From Bacillota bacterium (lineage in GTDB: Bacteria > Bacillota > Desulfotomaculia > Desulfotomaculales > Ammonificaceae), in assembly GCA_020063185.1 (NCBI GenBank), contig JAGUUY010000051.1, forward strand, positions 1 through 40,217: a DNA stretch of 40,217 nt. The letters are read 5' to 3'. Under the pieces are notes generated by a model. That model made no database searches. It was given only the letters and a program-made list of their open reading frames with translations, and was not told the DNA's origin. Both the position numbers and the translations under genes were made by a program. This document shows positions 1 through 9,281 of this stretch, piece after piece; positions within the stretch are counted from its first letter, which is position 1; the number at the start of each line of letters is the position of its first letter.

Positions 1-72
1 TATCAACTGCTTGTCCGTTGCTGCAAGGACGGTGAGGTCTCTCTTCTTTTCGAAAATCTTTACTTCCTTCAA
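1..72 (-). CDS. Possible N-terminus of a CDS truncated by the left window edge (TTG start; MKEVKIFEKKRDLTVLAATDKQLI...)
   Basis: Open minus-strand frame from a TTG at 72-70 to the window edge with a weak upstream purine stretch; no recognised family. Confidence 0.25.
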   Translation of the reverse strand, partial: MKEVKIFEKKRDLTVLAATDKQLI

Positions 73-261
73 AATCCTACAGTAACTTTACACTAACATC
101 TGTCGCGACATCTCAGCTTGCCCTCTGCTAAGAAAAGGTACACCTTGCGCAAAACCCACCTTTACACTCAGATAATATTTAAAGAATCGTATCCGGTACC
201 CAAAAACCGGCTGCCACCCCCGATACTGAAGCCTTAAGCCGGAGAAAAAGATATACCAATA

Positions 262-326
262 TGTGGATAATTTGAGGGCTATTTTAAATAAAAACCTGTG
301 GATAGTGTGGATAAAACTGTGTATAA
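262..326 (+). promoter_or_regulatory. Cluster of four DnaA-box-like 9-mers
   Basis: TGTGGATAA 262-270, TGTGGATAG 297-305, TGTGGATAA 306-314, TGTGTATAA 318-326; reverse complement of the TTATNCACA consensus (three exact, one with a single mismatch), all in the same orientation next to an AT-rich stretch. Confidence 0.6.
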
Positions 327-393
327 CTTGCGTTCTAAGGGGTTCGGCTGTGGAAATACGCCGAATATATCTCGCGGCTTGTCGAATGTGTAG

Positions 394-1116
394 CTATTTC
401 GGCAAGGTTCGCCCCGAAGCGAGCACTAGTCCCAAAACCTGTTCCGCACCCCCTTCAAGAAGCGCCTCGACCGCCGCGGACATGGTACTGCCCGTTGTAA
501 AAACATCGTCTACCAGAACCAACGCCTTTCCCACAATGGAGCCGTCCGCCAGGGAAAACATCCCCCTTATGTTTTCCCGCCTGGCCAGTCTGTGGAGTTG
601 CGCTTGCGGGGGTCTGTCGGATACTCTCACAAGCGCTTGTTTAAGCTCAAGTCCACACGCTTCCGCTACAACCCCGGCCAGCAGTTCTGCCTGGTTGAAA
701 CCGCGCTCTCGAAGCCGGCCGGTGCTCAGAGGAACCGGAACAACGATGGTCGCGCCGCGGTACGCCCCTTCGCGCCGTAACACCTCGGCCATTAACCCGC
801 CCAGAAAATCAGCCGATACCTGCTTGCCGCCAAATTTCAGGCGGTGGACCGCTGATCTCAGGACGCCTTCATAAGGGGCCGCTGCGCGAACAAGGTCAAA
901 AGGCCATTTTCTTGACCCGCACTCCAGACATAACCCCGTACCCGGCGCGCTGAAAAACCGCCCGCAAATCCGGCAGTACGGCTCTTGTGCGACCCGTTGG
1001 AGAAAAAAGCGGCACCGCTCACAAAGCGCGGCTTCAACCCCACGAAAACACAGCGGGCAACCGCGTATCGGCAAGATAAGGTCTATAAACCCCCGGTAAA
1101 GCGACCGTATATTCAT
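394..1116 (-). CDS. comF: ComF family phosphoribosyltransferase-like protein
   Basis: N-terminal Cys pairs (CPLC, CERC, CRIC, CLEC) and a PRPP-binding motif VLVDDVFTTGSTM. Confidence 0.9.
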   Translation of the reverse strand: MNIRSLYRGFIDLILPIRGCPLCFRGVEAALCERCRFFLQRVAQEPYCRICGRFFSAPGTGLCLECGSRKWPFDLVRAAAPYEGVLRSAVHRLKFGGKQVSADFLGGLMAEVLRREGAYRGATIVVPVPLSTGRLRERGFNQAELLAGVVAEACGLELKQALVRVSDRPPQAQLHRLARRENIRGMFSLADGSIVGKALVLVDDVFTTGSTMSAAVEALLEGGAEQVLGLVLASGRTLPK

Positions 1117-1192
1117 TAAATACGCCCTGTTTCCAAGATTATTTTATTTTTCTTATGATGAGCGTCAACCCCACGACTGCTTCAACGAAAGG

Positions 1193-2899
1193 TTAACGAA
1201 AATAGGATATATTTCGAACACCCGCCGCCGCAACCACGGTGTTTCCCCCTGCAGCTTTGGCCGCATCCAGTGCGCGCTCAGCTTTTCGGAGGACGTCTGT
1301 AAGCGTCGCTCCATCAGACGGAAAAACGGCCAGTCCCACACTTATTTTTAGTTTAAGCGGTTCAATCACGCCTTCGACACCGAAAATATGACGCTCCACC
1401 GCCTCGCGCAAATGCAGCGCCGTTTCTCTGCCTACTTTTTCGGCCGCCCCGGGGAGTATTACCGCAAACTCATCGCCCCCAAACCTGGCCAGCAGGTTGT
1501 ACCCCCCGACCGCGTTTTTCAGCACCCGCGCCACTTCACGCAGGGCTGCATCGCCGACCAGTGGTCCAAAGGTTTCATTAAACTGTTTGAAATAATCGAT
1601 ATCGGCCAGAATGACGGACAACGGCTCATCTTGGTCCAGCGCCCGTTCGCATTCAGCCTGCAGGCGAAGCAGGAAATAACGGCGGTTAAACAACCCTGTT
1701 ATTGTGTCGGTACGGGCCAGGCTTTCGATTTGAGCGAGGAGACGTGTATTTTTAATGGCAATTGCCGCCTGACCGGCGATAATGATCAAAATCGACAGAT
1801 GCCGTTCGTCAAAAGCATAGGGCCGCCTCTCGCCGAGAAGGAAGACACCGAAAGCCTCGCCTTCGGCGATAAGCGGAATGGCAATCAGGGCGCGTTCGGC
1901 GATGATAAAACTCGGCTCGTTTTTGAACCGGGGTTGCTGACGAGTATCGTACACTATTTCGGGCTCCCCGCTCTCCGCGATCCAACCGATAAACCCTTCG
2001 CCTTTTCCGATCACGCTTTCTTTAACGGTCTTGGCAAAAGGTCCCCTGACCGCCGCGGGTAAAAAAGCCTGGCGTACATCCGACCAGATGTATATGACTC
2101 CTGTACGGAACGATATTACTTGCTTGACTGACCCAAGAATGAAATCCAAAGTATGTTCCAAAGACAGATTTTCGCTGAGCCGGCGCGCGACATGATAAAG
2201 GGCGTAAAGTTCACGGTTGGTAAGGGTAAGGTTAACGTACAGACGCAGCACGAACTGCAGGACGAGCACAGGCACAAATAACAGGACAGCGGCCGTGAAG
2301 GCCATCTCCTGCCAGAGAAAGAGCATGACATAACCAAGAGGCAGGCCGAAGAAATAGGTGATCGCATCCCACTTCAAGGCTTCGGGCCAGTGTACCAGTG
2401 GGTGGTAGCGCCGCCGCGGCAACAGGTATAAGTAAACCAGCGCATGGTTAGCCAGAAAGTAAGCGGCTGTAAAGGCCAAGACCGGTGGAAGGTTGGCCGG
2501 GGCGGCTTTCTCTATCATTGATCCCCCCAGCCGGAGGTAGACGAAATGCGCCAACCAAAAAGCCAAAACACACTGGGCGGCGTTAAAAAGGGTGGTTCGC
2601 CAGGGATCGCCGCGCCCAAAAAGGCGCTGGCCGAGCATGGTCGTTATCCCGCCCGTCCAGACCACCGCCGGCAGACCATGGGTAAAGAAAATAGCGATCG
2701 CAACCGCCCAACCCGCGGACAGCCGGCCCTGGGGTAAAGACACGGCAAGGCCTTCCGCGGCGAGCCAGAGGGAGGCCATTACCAGTAACTCAAGGCTGAC
2801 ATCCAAGTCCAGGCCACCCGCTGTAGCCGCTAAAATAAGCAAGGCGATTACAATTACACACCAGGTGAAAAGGATATACAAAACGCCCTTTGGACGCAC
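1193..2899 (-). CDS. Membrane-anchored GAF-GGDEF diguanylate cyclase
   Basis: N-terminal TM helices, GAF-like middle region, FGGDEF active-site motif. Confidence 0.88.
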   Translation of the reverse strand: MRPKGVLYILFTWCVIVIALLILAATAGGLDLDVSLELLVMASLWLAAEGLAVSLPQGRLSAGWAVAIAIFFTHGLPAVVWTGGITTMLGQRLFGRGDPWRTTLFNAAQCVLAFWLAHFVYLRLGGSMIEKAAPANLPPVLAFTAAYFLANHALVYLYLLPRRRYHPLVHWPEALKWDAITYFFGLPLGYVMLFLWQEMAFTAAVLLFVPVLVLQFVLRLYVNLTLTNRELYALYHVARRLSENLSLEHTLDFILGSVKQVISFRTGVIYIWSDVRQAFLPAAVRGPFAKTVKESVIGKGEGFIGWIAESGEPEIVYDTRQQPRFKNEPSFIIAERALIAIPLIAEGEAFGVFLLGERRPYAFDERHLSILIIIAGQAAIAIKNTRLLAQIESLARTDTITGLFNRRYFLLRLQAECERALDQDEPLSVILADIDYFKQFNETFGPLVGDAALREVARVLKNAVGGYNLLARFGGDEFAVILPGAAEKVGRETALHLREAVERHIFGVEGVIEPLKLKISVGLAVFPSDGATLTDVLRKAERALDAAKAAGGNTVVAAAGVRNISYFR

Positions 2900-2948
2900 C
2901 TTATCCCTCCAAGGTAAAATTCGACAGCTGTCATCCCCGCCCCTGCCG

Positions 2949-2980
2949 AAAAAATAAAATAGCCGGCATAAAGTGCGGCT
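2949..2980 (-). terminator. Rho-independent terminator downstream of metK
   Basis: Minus strand AGCCGCA-loop-TGCCGGCT (one bulge) followed by TATTTTATTTTTT. Confidence 0.65.
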
Positions 2981-3077
2981 TTTTGGAAGTCAACCGAGCG
3001 GTTATAGTTGAAGGTTTAAACAGCGCGGGCGTATTCTGTTATCTTTAAGCCTTTGCCTTCGGACAGCGAATAATTTT

Positions 3078-4259
3078 TTAGGTACCGTTCCTTAAAACTT
3101 CTGCTTTATCAGTTCGTTCCCACGGAAGATCCAGATCCGGCCTGCCAAAATGCCCGTAGACCGCAGTCTGTTTATAAATCGGCCGGCACAGGTCAAACCC
3201 GGCAATGATCGCCGCCGGCCGCAGGTCAAAGTTGCCGGCCACTAAATCCCCCAGCTTTTCTGCCGATACCTTCCCGGTCCCGAAGGTGTCAACGGACACC
3301 GACAGCGGCCGGGCCACACCGATAGCGTAAGCGATCTGAACCTCACACCGGTCGGCTAAACCAGCCGCAACTATATTTTTAGCTACGTAACGCGCGGCGT
3401 AACTCCCGGAGCGGTCAACCTTTGTTGGATCTTTACCGGAGAAACAACCACCGCCGTGACGGGCCATACCGCCATAGGTGTCCACGATGATTTTACGGCC
3501 TGTGAGACCGGTATCACCTTGAGGACCCCCGATGACGAAGCGGCCGGTGGGATTCACCAAAAAACGGGTTTCCCCGTCCATTAAATGCGCGGGGATAACT
3601 TGGCGGACCACTTTTGTTAGGAGATCCTCTCTGATCGCCGGCGGTTCGATGTCGGGGTGGTGCTGGGCGGATACCAACACAGTCCGGACCCGGACGGGTT
3701 GATCATGCTCGTATTCCACCGTTACCTGGGTCTTACCGTCCGGGCGAAGATACGGAATTTCCCCCGTTCTCCTCGCCGAAGCCAAACGGCGTGCGAGTCT
3801 GTGGGCTAAAACAATGGGGAGCGGCATGAGTTCCGGTGTCTCATTGGTCGCGTAACCGAACATTAAACCCTGATCGCCGGCGCCGACAGCGCTGTAAGGG
3901 TCCCGCTCCAATCCGGAACGGGTTTCCAGCGCATCCCCCACCCCCAAGGCTATGTCCGGCGATTGCTCTTGAATGCTTGTTATCACGGCGCAGGTTTCAC
4001 TGTCAAAACCGAATTTGGCGCGGGTATAACCTATGTCCTTGATTGTCTCGCGGACGATCGTCGGTATGTCTACGTAACATTTGGTCGTTACTTCTCCCGC
4101 CACAAAAGCGAGTCCCGTAGTGACCAGTGTTTCCAAAGCCACCCGCGCTTCGGGGTCTTGGGCCAGCATCGCGTCAAGGATTGAATCGGAAATCTGGTCG
4201 GCGACTTTATCGGGATGTCCCTCGGTAACAGATTCAGAAGTAAAAAGTCGTTTGGGCAT
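3078..4259 (-). CDS. metK: S-adenosylmethionine synthetase
   Basis: MetK N-terminus [25 protein letters not shown] and [22 protein letters not shown]. Confidence 0.97.
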   Translation of the reverse strand: MPKRLFTSESVTEGHPDKVADQISDSILDAMLAQDPEARVALETLVTTGLAFVAGEVTTKCYVDIPTIVRETIKDIGYTRAKFGFDSETCAVITSIQEQSPDIALGVGDALETRSGLERDPYSAVGAGDQGLMFGYATNETPELMPLPIVLAHRLARRLASARRTGEIPYLRPDGKTQVTVEYEHDQPVRVRTVLVSAQHHPDIEPPAIREDLLTKVVRQVIPAHLMDGETRFLVNPTGRFVIGGPQGDTGLTGRKIIVDTYGGMARHGGGCFSGKDPTKVDRSGSYAARYVAKNIVAAGLADRCEVQIAYAIGVARPLSVSVDTFGTGKVSAEKLGDLVAGNFDLRPAAIIAGFDLCRPIYKQTAVYGHFGRPDLDLPWERTDKAEVLRNGT

Positions 4260-4356
4260 ATACTCTCTCCTAAAACTTTAAACTTAGATATTCATCGTCG
4301 TTCCATATTGATTTCTATAGGTAGGAGGGTAATTCTTGCTCAAAAATTACGTTTAA

Positions 4357-4385
4357 ATTTTAGCAAGGCCCGCGAAACCTGTCAA
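4357..4385 (-). promoter_or_regulatory. Sigma-A-type promoter upstream of metK
   Basis: Minus strand TTGACA (4385-4380), 17-nt spacer, TAAAAT (4362-4357). Confidence 0.7.
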
Positions 4386-4465
4386 CAAGCGCCGGTGCGG
4401 CGGTGGGAGACGGTGTTTTCTTGCGAGGATTAAGTAAGGCTGCCCGGGTGTATCGTCCGGACTTT

Positions 4466-4738
4466 TTAACGCCCTTGAGAGTATAGAATACCGTCGGCTG
4501 CCGCCTGTTCTCCGACTTCGACCAGTACCGCGTGAACGCCGACGATTTTTATCTGTTCCCATGGCACAACCACATCGCGGCCGGCGCTGAAAAGCCCGAA
4601 AAGCTTCTTACCGTTGCGAAGCACAAGCGCCCTGACCCTACCCCTGCCGTCGATGTGCATGTCTTTAACCGGACCTAAACGCCGGCCGTCAAGAACGTTG
4701 ATGAAGTCACGCCTGGCCAGTTCGGAAACCTTGAACAA
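4466..4738 (-). CDS. PRC-barrel domain protein, YlmC/YmxH sporulation family
   Basis: MFKVSELARRDFINVLDGRRLGPVKDMHIDGRGRVRALVL...PWEQIKIVGVHAVLVE. Confidence 0.85.
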   Translation of the reverse strand: MFKVSELARRDFINVLDGRRLGPVKDMHIDGRGRVRALVLRNGKKLFGLFSAGRDVVVPWEQIKIVGVHAVLVEVGEQAAADGILYSQGR

Positions 4739-4800
4739 ACCCTTTCACCTCCTGCTTTCCCCGCCCATGGTATGCAAGCGGAAGCAAAAAGGTCACGCTT

Positions 4801-6231
4801 TCAACAACCGAGCTGCAGTTCCCGGCAGACAGATTCCTGAACGGCGGTCGCCCGTTCGTGCGTCGCCGCTTCGGTATAAATGCGAAATACGGGTTCCGTG
4901 CCTGAAGCCCGTACCAGCACCCAGTCACCGTTGGCGAGTTCTATTTTCAAGCCATCGATTTTGTTTATCGACCGGACTTTTTCACCGGCAATTACTTGGG
5001 GCTTTATATCTTTCAGCCGCTGTAAAATACGATTTTTCTCCACCGGCATGGTCCGGCGGTCTACCCGTCGGCTCACCACCCGGCCAAAGCGTACAAAAAT
5101 CTCCTGAAGTGTATTTTTGAGCGGTTTTCCGCTCACGGCAACGATTTCACAGGCCAGAAGACCCGCCAGGATCCCATCTTTTTCGGGAACATGTCCCTTA
5201 ATAGACAGGCCGCCGCTTTCTTCTCCACCGCAGATACAGCCGGCCTCCCTGAGGCGCTCGCCGATGTACTTAAACCCTACGGGTGTTTCATGGATTTGTA
5301 GCCCGTAGACCCCGGCGATCCGGTCGACCAGGTGCGTAGTGGCCACCGTACGGGCAATCGGGCCGCGCCAACCACGGTGCTCGAGCAAATGATAACATGT
5401 CAGGGCCAACATCTGGTTTGGCGAGATGTAGCTTCCGTCGGTGTCTATAATTCCCAAACGGTCGGCGTCACCGTCCAAAGCAAGTCCAAGGTGAGCGCCG
5501 GTTGCCGCAACGACCTCCTTCAACCTGTGAAGCCGGGCTTCCGCCGGGTCCGGAAGCCCCCCGCCGAAGAGCGGATCCCGGTAATTGTTTATGCTTGTTA
5601 CCGCCACGCCCAAACGGGCAAGAATGTTGTCAAGATAGCCGATGCCGGCGCCGTGCATCGGATCGACAACAATTGTCAGTCCCGCCCGGCCGATCTCGTC
5701 ACGCTCAATAAGTCCTGAAACATGCGCGCAATAGTCTTCCCGGATATCAAGTTCCGCGAGCGGCGCCGGCGTCCCGTCAGGCGTAGCGGGGGGCTCGGCG
5801 AGGAATGCTTCAATCTTACGTGTTACGTCGGGAAGCGCAGGGCCGGCATACTCCGGTATGAACTTTATCCCGCAGTATTCAGGCGGGTTGTGGCTCGCCG
5901 TCAACACCACGGCGCCGCCCGTATTAAGCCGCTTAATGGCATAAGCAGCTGCCGGCGTAGGTAGAGAGCACCCGGGGAAATAAACCGTTATACCCCAACG
6001 CTGTAATACCGCCGCCGCCGCCGCCGCGAACTTGTCCGCGAGAAACCGGTTGTCGTATGCGGCAACTACTCCCCGGTCCGCTAGCCCTTTGGCTTTCAGG
6101 TACGCAGCAATGGCCCCTGTCACTAACTCCAGGTTCGCAAACGTGAAATCTCGGGCGATCACCCCACGCCAGCCGTCGGTGCCGAATTTAATGTCCGCCA
6201 AAGAGTTCCCTCCCCAAGATTTTGTATGCAT
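4801..6231 (-). CDS. Phosphoglucomutase/phosphomannomutase family protein
   Basis: FGTDGWRG, TASHNPPEY, DGDADRLGIID, GGEESGGLSIKGH and RASGTEPVFRIY motifs; a TTG start near 6201 is more likely than the ORF start. Confidence 0.93.
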   Translation of the reverse strand: MHTKSWGGNSLADIKFGTDGWRGVIARDFTFANLELVTGAIAAYLKAKGLADRGVVAAYDNRFLADKFAAAAAAVLQRWGITVYFPGCSLPTPAAAYAIKRLNTGGAVVLTASHNPPEYCGIKFIPEYAGPALPDVTRKIEAFLAEPPATPDGTPAPLAELDIREDYCAHVSGLIERDEIGRAGLTIVVDPMHGAGIGYLDNILARLGVAVTSINNYRDPLFGGGLPDPAEARLHRLKEVVAATGAHLGLALDGDADRLGIIDTDGSYISPNQMLALTCYHLLEHRGWRGPIARTVATTHLVDRIAGVYGLQIHETPVGFKYIGERLREAGCICGGEESGGLSIKGHVPEKDGILAGLLACEIVAVSGKPLKNTLQEIFVRFGRVVSRRVDRRTMPVEKNRILQRLKDIKPQVIAGEKVRSINKIDGLKIELANGDWVLVRASGTEPVFRIYTEAATHERATAVQESVCRELQLGC

Positions 6232-6415
6232 CCGAGTTTATATTACGCTTTTGCGAGCAAGAAGGCACGCTTCTTAAAACCGTGGAACAGCATTCCTAGA
6301 ACTACCGTGCAGTGTTTCAACAACGTCACCTAATATCCTGCATAACCCTGAGCCGGCATTCTCTGATCGAACATACCCGTCTTTCCCCCTCAAGCCTCAC
6401 GGTAGTTAGGTCTGA

Positions 6416-7216
6416 CTATTGTCCGGTTTGTTCGGGAGGTTTGTCTGTAACATCCGTAAGGTGGTCCATGGTGTCATGTTTCGTATCGACGTAAAGTTCG
6501 CCGTTCGAACTAAGGCTGGCATAAAGTATTTCTTGGAGTGAAAAAACCCCGTGTTTTTCCAGTTCTCTAAACAGCCATTCTTCGGTCAGATGGTTCTGCT
6601 GCAAGTTTTGCTGAATAATAACCCCGTCGACGATTAGTTCGGAAGGCACTCCTTCGTAATTAGTAGGAACACCGATATCTCCGGGTGTAAGGGGGCGCTT
6701 TTGCGATTTCGGGAGCACACTTAGTTCGCCGTTGGGCTCGGCGATGGCGAATTCGACGTCGGCGATATCGAAGTAACCTTTCTCCCTCAGTTGCATCGTC
6801 AGGTCGTCTACGTTATAACGCATCCGGCGCATATTCCGTTCCAAGATCTTGCCGTTATGCACCACAACAGTAGGTTCGTCACCAAAGAATTTCCGGGCGG
6901 GGCGGTACTTTAGGCCCGCGTACTGCACCATTACGGTAAGCCCCGTAAAAACCGCCAGCCCGGTAACATAGTACCACGGATTTAAGTCGACTTCCGTGAC
7001 CAGGTTCGCCGCGATAGAACCGATGACGATACCGTTAACAAAGTCTGAAATCGTAAGCTGGCCTATCTGCGACTTGCCGATCATCCGGGTAATGAAGACA
7101 ATCCCGGCAAACGCTCCCATAGCCCGAATGACAATTTCCAAAAAAGGATTCATCCCACACCTCGGCCCCGACAAGTAACACTTATAAAGTTTACAGTCGC
7201 CCGAGGGGTTATGCAC
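6416..7216 (-). CDS. DUF421 (YetF-type) membrane protein
   Basis: TM N-terminus, ...GKSQIGQLTISDFVNGIVIGSIAANLV..., PTVVVHNGKILERNMRRMRYNVDDLTMQLREKGYFDIADVEFAI. Confidence 0.9.
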   Translation of the reverse strand: MHNPSGDCKLYKCYLSGPRCGMNPFLEIVIRAMGAFAGIVFITRMIGKSQIGQLTISDFVNGIVIGSIAANLVTEVDLNPWYYVTGLAVFTGLTVMVQYAGLKYRPARKFFGDEPTVVVHNGKILERNMRRMRYNVDDLTMQLREKGYFDIADVEFAIAEPNGELSVLPKSQKRPLTPGDIGVPTNYEGVPSELIVDGVIIQQNLQQNHLTEEWLFRELEKHGVFSLQEILYASLSSNGELYVDTKHDTMDHLTDVTDKPPEQTGQ

Positions 7217-7284
7217 CGGCGGTACGGACCGACAGTCGGCTGTGTTTCAGGAATGAGAGAGTTAAACCATGAACGTTGAACTTG

Positions 7285-8208
7285 TTACCGGCCGGGGGTA
7301 TCATCCGGGGCATATAATGTTTGTTTGAGGCCTTCTGCTAAGCTGTAACGAGCCGCCCACGAGAGGGCCGCCCGTGCTTTTGCAGGATCTAATACACTGT
7401 GGCGGATATCGCCTGGTCGCGGCGGCCGGTAACGGGGTTTTGTTTGCTGCCCGCTTACTTTTTGCAGGGCTTCAAGCAGTTCTGTTACGCTGGTACCTTT
7501 GCCGGTACCGATATTGAGCGCCTCTTCGCCGGCGCTTTTCAAAGCGGCCAGAAAAGCTGAGACCACGTCCTGCACGTAGATGAAATCGCGGGTTTGTCCG
7601 CCGTCCCCGAATATTTCCGGTGGAGCGCCCTCTCTCAACCTGCGTCGGAAAACAGCCACCACTCCGCCCTCTCCCGCGGCATCTTGGCGCGGCCCGTAAA
7701 CGTTGGCGAGCCGGAGGGCGACCCATTCCATGTCATAAAGGCGCCGGTAAACGGCGAGGTACATCTCGGCGGCATACTTGGAGGCGCCGTAAGGAGTTAT
7801 CGGCTGCAACGGATGAGCCTCGTCGACCGGCAGATAAACAGGGTCGCCGTAAACGGCGGCGGATGAGCTGTATACAACGCGACGCACACCGGCATGTCTT
7901 GAGGCTTCGAGCAGGTTTAGCGTCCCGTTGATATTTACCGAAGCATCAAAGCCGGGCTGGACCAGGGAAAGTGGCGCAACAGCCTGTGCGGCTAAATGGG
8001 CTACAACTTCCGGCTTCTCGAAGTTCAGTATATCGCCTATTTCGGGGGTTGTGATATCCACCTCATAAAATACTGCTGCGGTGGGGACGTTCTCCCGGAA
8101 GCCGGTGCTTAAGTTATCTATGACGGCCACCCGGGCGCCTGCCTCGAGCAGCGCCTCTACAACGTGCGATCCGATAAACCCTGCCCCACCGGTAACCAGA
8201 ATACGCAT
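7285..8208 (-). CDS. NAD-dependent epimerase, UDP-glucose 4-epimerase-like
   Basis: GGAGFIGSHVVEALL, YGASKYAAE, DFIYVQDVV; start overlaps the galU stop (TAATG). Confidence 0.92.
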   Translation of the reverse strand: MRILVTGGAGFIGSHVVEALLEAGARVAVIDNLSTGFRENVPTAAVFYEVDITTPEIGDILNFEKPEVVAHLAAQAVAPLSLVQPGFDASVNINGTLNLLEASRHAGVRRVVYSSSAAVYGDPVYLPVDEAHPLQPITPYGASKYAAEMYLAVYRRLYDMEWVALRLANVYGPRQDAAGEGGVVAVFRRRLREGAPPEIFGDGGQTRDFIYVQDVVSAFLAALKSAGEEALNIGTGKGTSVTELLEALQKVSGQQTKPRYRPPRPGDIRHSVLDPAKARAALSWAARYSLAEGLKQTLYAPDDTPGR

Positions 8209-9080
8209 TATTCCCGACCCGCCAACAGGTCTTTCAGGTATTCGAGGAATGGAGGGCCCAGGTCATCGCGTTCCAATGCCAACTCCACCGTTGCCTTGAG
8301 GTAACCTATTTTGTCTCCGGCGTCATAACGCCTGCCGGTAAAAGCATACCCGAAAACCTTCTCCTCCCTGGCCAGTATTTTTAGGGCGTCTGTGAGCTGA
8401 ACTTCTCCGCCCGCGCCCGGACTGGTTTGTTCCAGGATGCCGAAGACCCGGGGGGTGAGAATGTACCGGCCGGTTACGCCCCACAGAGACGGCGCCTCTT
8501 TGGGTTCCGGCTTCTCGACAAGATCCTCCACGGCAAAAACGCGGGGCCGTATCTCTTGCCCGCTGATGATTCCGTACTTGGAAACTTCGGCGAGCGGCAC
8601 CTTTTGGACGGCGATCACCGTGGACTTAACCGCCTCGAAAACCTCCAGCATTTGTACTAAGCATGATTTATCCCCTTTGACAATGTCATCTCCCAATAGG
8701 ACGGCGAACGGCTCTTCGCCGATAAAACTGCGGGCGCATAATACCGCGTGCCCCAACCCTCTCGGTTCGCGCTGCCGCACATAGTGAATGTTGGCCATCG
8801 TGGCGATCCGCCTGATTTCGGCGAGCCATTCCTCTTTGTCCTTGGCCCGCAGGTAGTATTCGAGTTCCAGGCAGCGGTCGAAATGGTCCTCGATGGCGCG
8901 TTTTCCGCGGCCGGTGATGATCAGGATGTCTTCAATCCCGGAAGCAACGACTTCTTCTACGATGTACTGTATAATCGGCCTATCGATAAGAGGCAGCATC
9001 TCTTTCGGCTGCGCTTTTGTGGCGGGGAGAAACCGGGTCCCCAGTCCTGCCGCGGGAATCACAGCTTTTTTAACCCTCAC
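8208..9080 (-). CDS. galU: UTP--glucose-1-phosphate uridylyltransferase
   Basis: VKKAVIPAAGLGTRFLPATKAQPKEMLPLIDRPIIQYIVEE; GTG start at 9080 has a GGGGAGG RBS, so the longer ORF (to 9128) is probably not the real start. Confidence 0.95.
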   Translation of the reverse strand: MRVKKAVIPAAGLGTRFLPATKAQPKEMLPLIDRPIIQYIVEEVVASGIEDILIITGRGKRAIEDHFDRCLELEYYLRAKDKEEWLAEIRRIATMANIHYVRQREPRGLGHAVLCARSFIGEEPFAVLLGDDIVKGDKSCLVQMLEVFEAVKSTVIAVQKVPLAEVSKYGIISGQEIRPRVFAVEDLVEKPEPKEAPSLWGVTGRYILTPRVFGILEQTSPGAGGEVQLTDALKILAREEKVFGYAFTGRRYDAGDKIGYLKATVELALERDDLGPPFLEYLKDLLAGRE

Positions 9081-9144
9081 ATTATCCTCCCCTAACCCGG
9101 ACAAGCCGGAACCTAAATAGTTCACCACAGAGGCACATCATCAA

Positions 9145-9213
9145 GTCCAATGTCCTATGTCCTGCGTCCTAAGTCCAGAAACATGGGCTGGGGACTTTCG
9201 ACTGAGGACTTAA
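9145..9213. repeat. Period-7 arrays: GTCC at 9145/9152/9159/9166/9173 and GACT at 9193/9200/9207
   Basis: Counted directly: invariant 4-mer every 7 bp with variable 3-mers. Confidence 0.85.
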
Positions 9214-9281
9214 TGTATGTATCTCCGTGGTTAATTGTTCTTACCATTTCTTGCAGATTTTTGCGTCAAAGGTCCTGCAAT

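Noticed and set aside
263-874. 203-aa plus-strand ORF at the left end
   Set aside because: Antisense to comF with no recognisable domain; the minus-strand ComF motifs explain the open frame in GC-rich DNA
1388-2062. 224-aa plus-strand ORF
   Set aside because: Fully antisense to the GAF-GGDEF gene; composition is that of a shadow ORF
4260-4465. Possible SAM riboswitch upstream of metK
   Set aside because: I looked for S-box-like conserved stretches on the minus strand and found only a plain promoter and RBS
6007-6026. (GCC)n microsatellite inside the phosphohexomutase gene
   Set aside because: In-frame poly-Ala in a predicted helix; triplet changes would not shift the frame, so not a convincing phase-variation site
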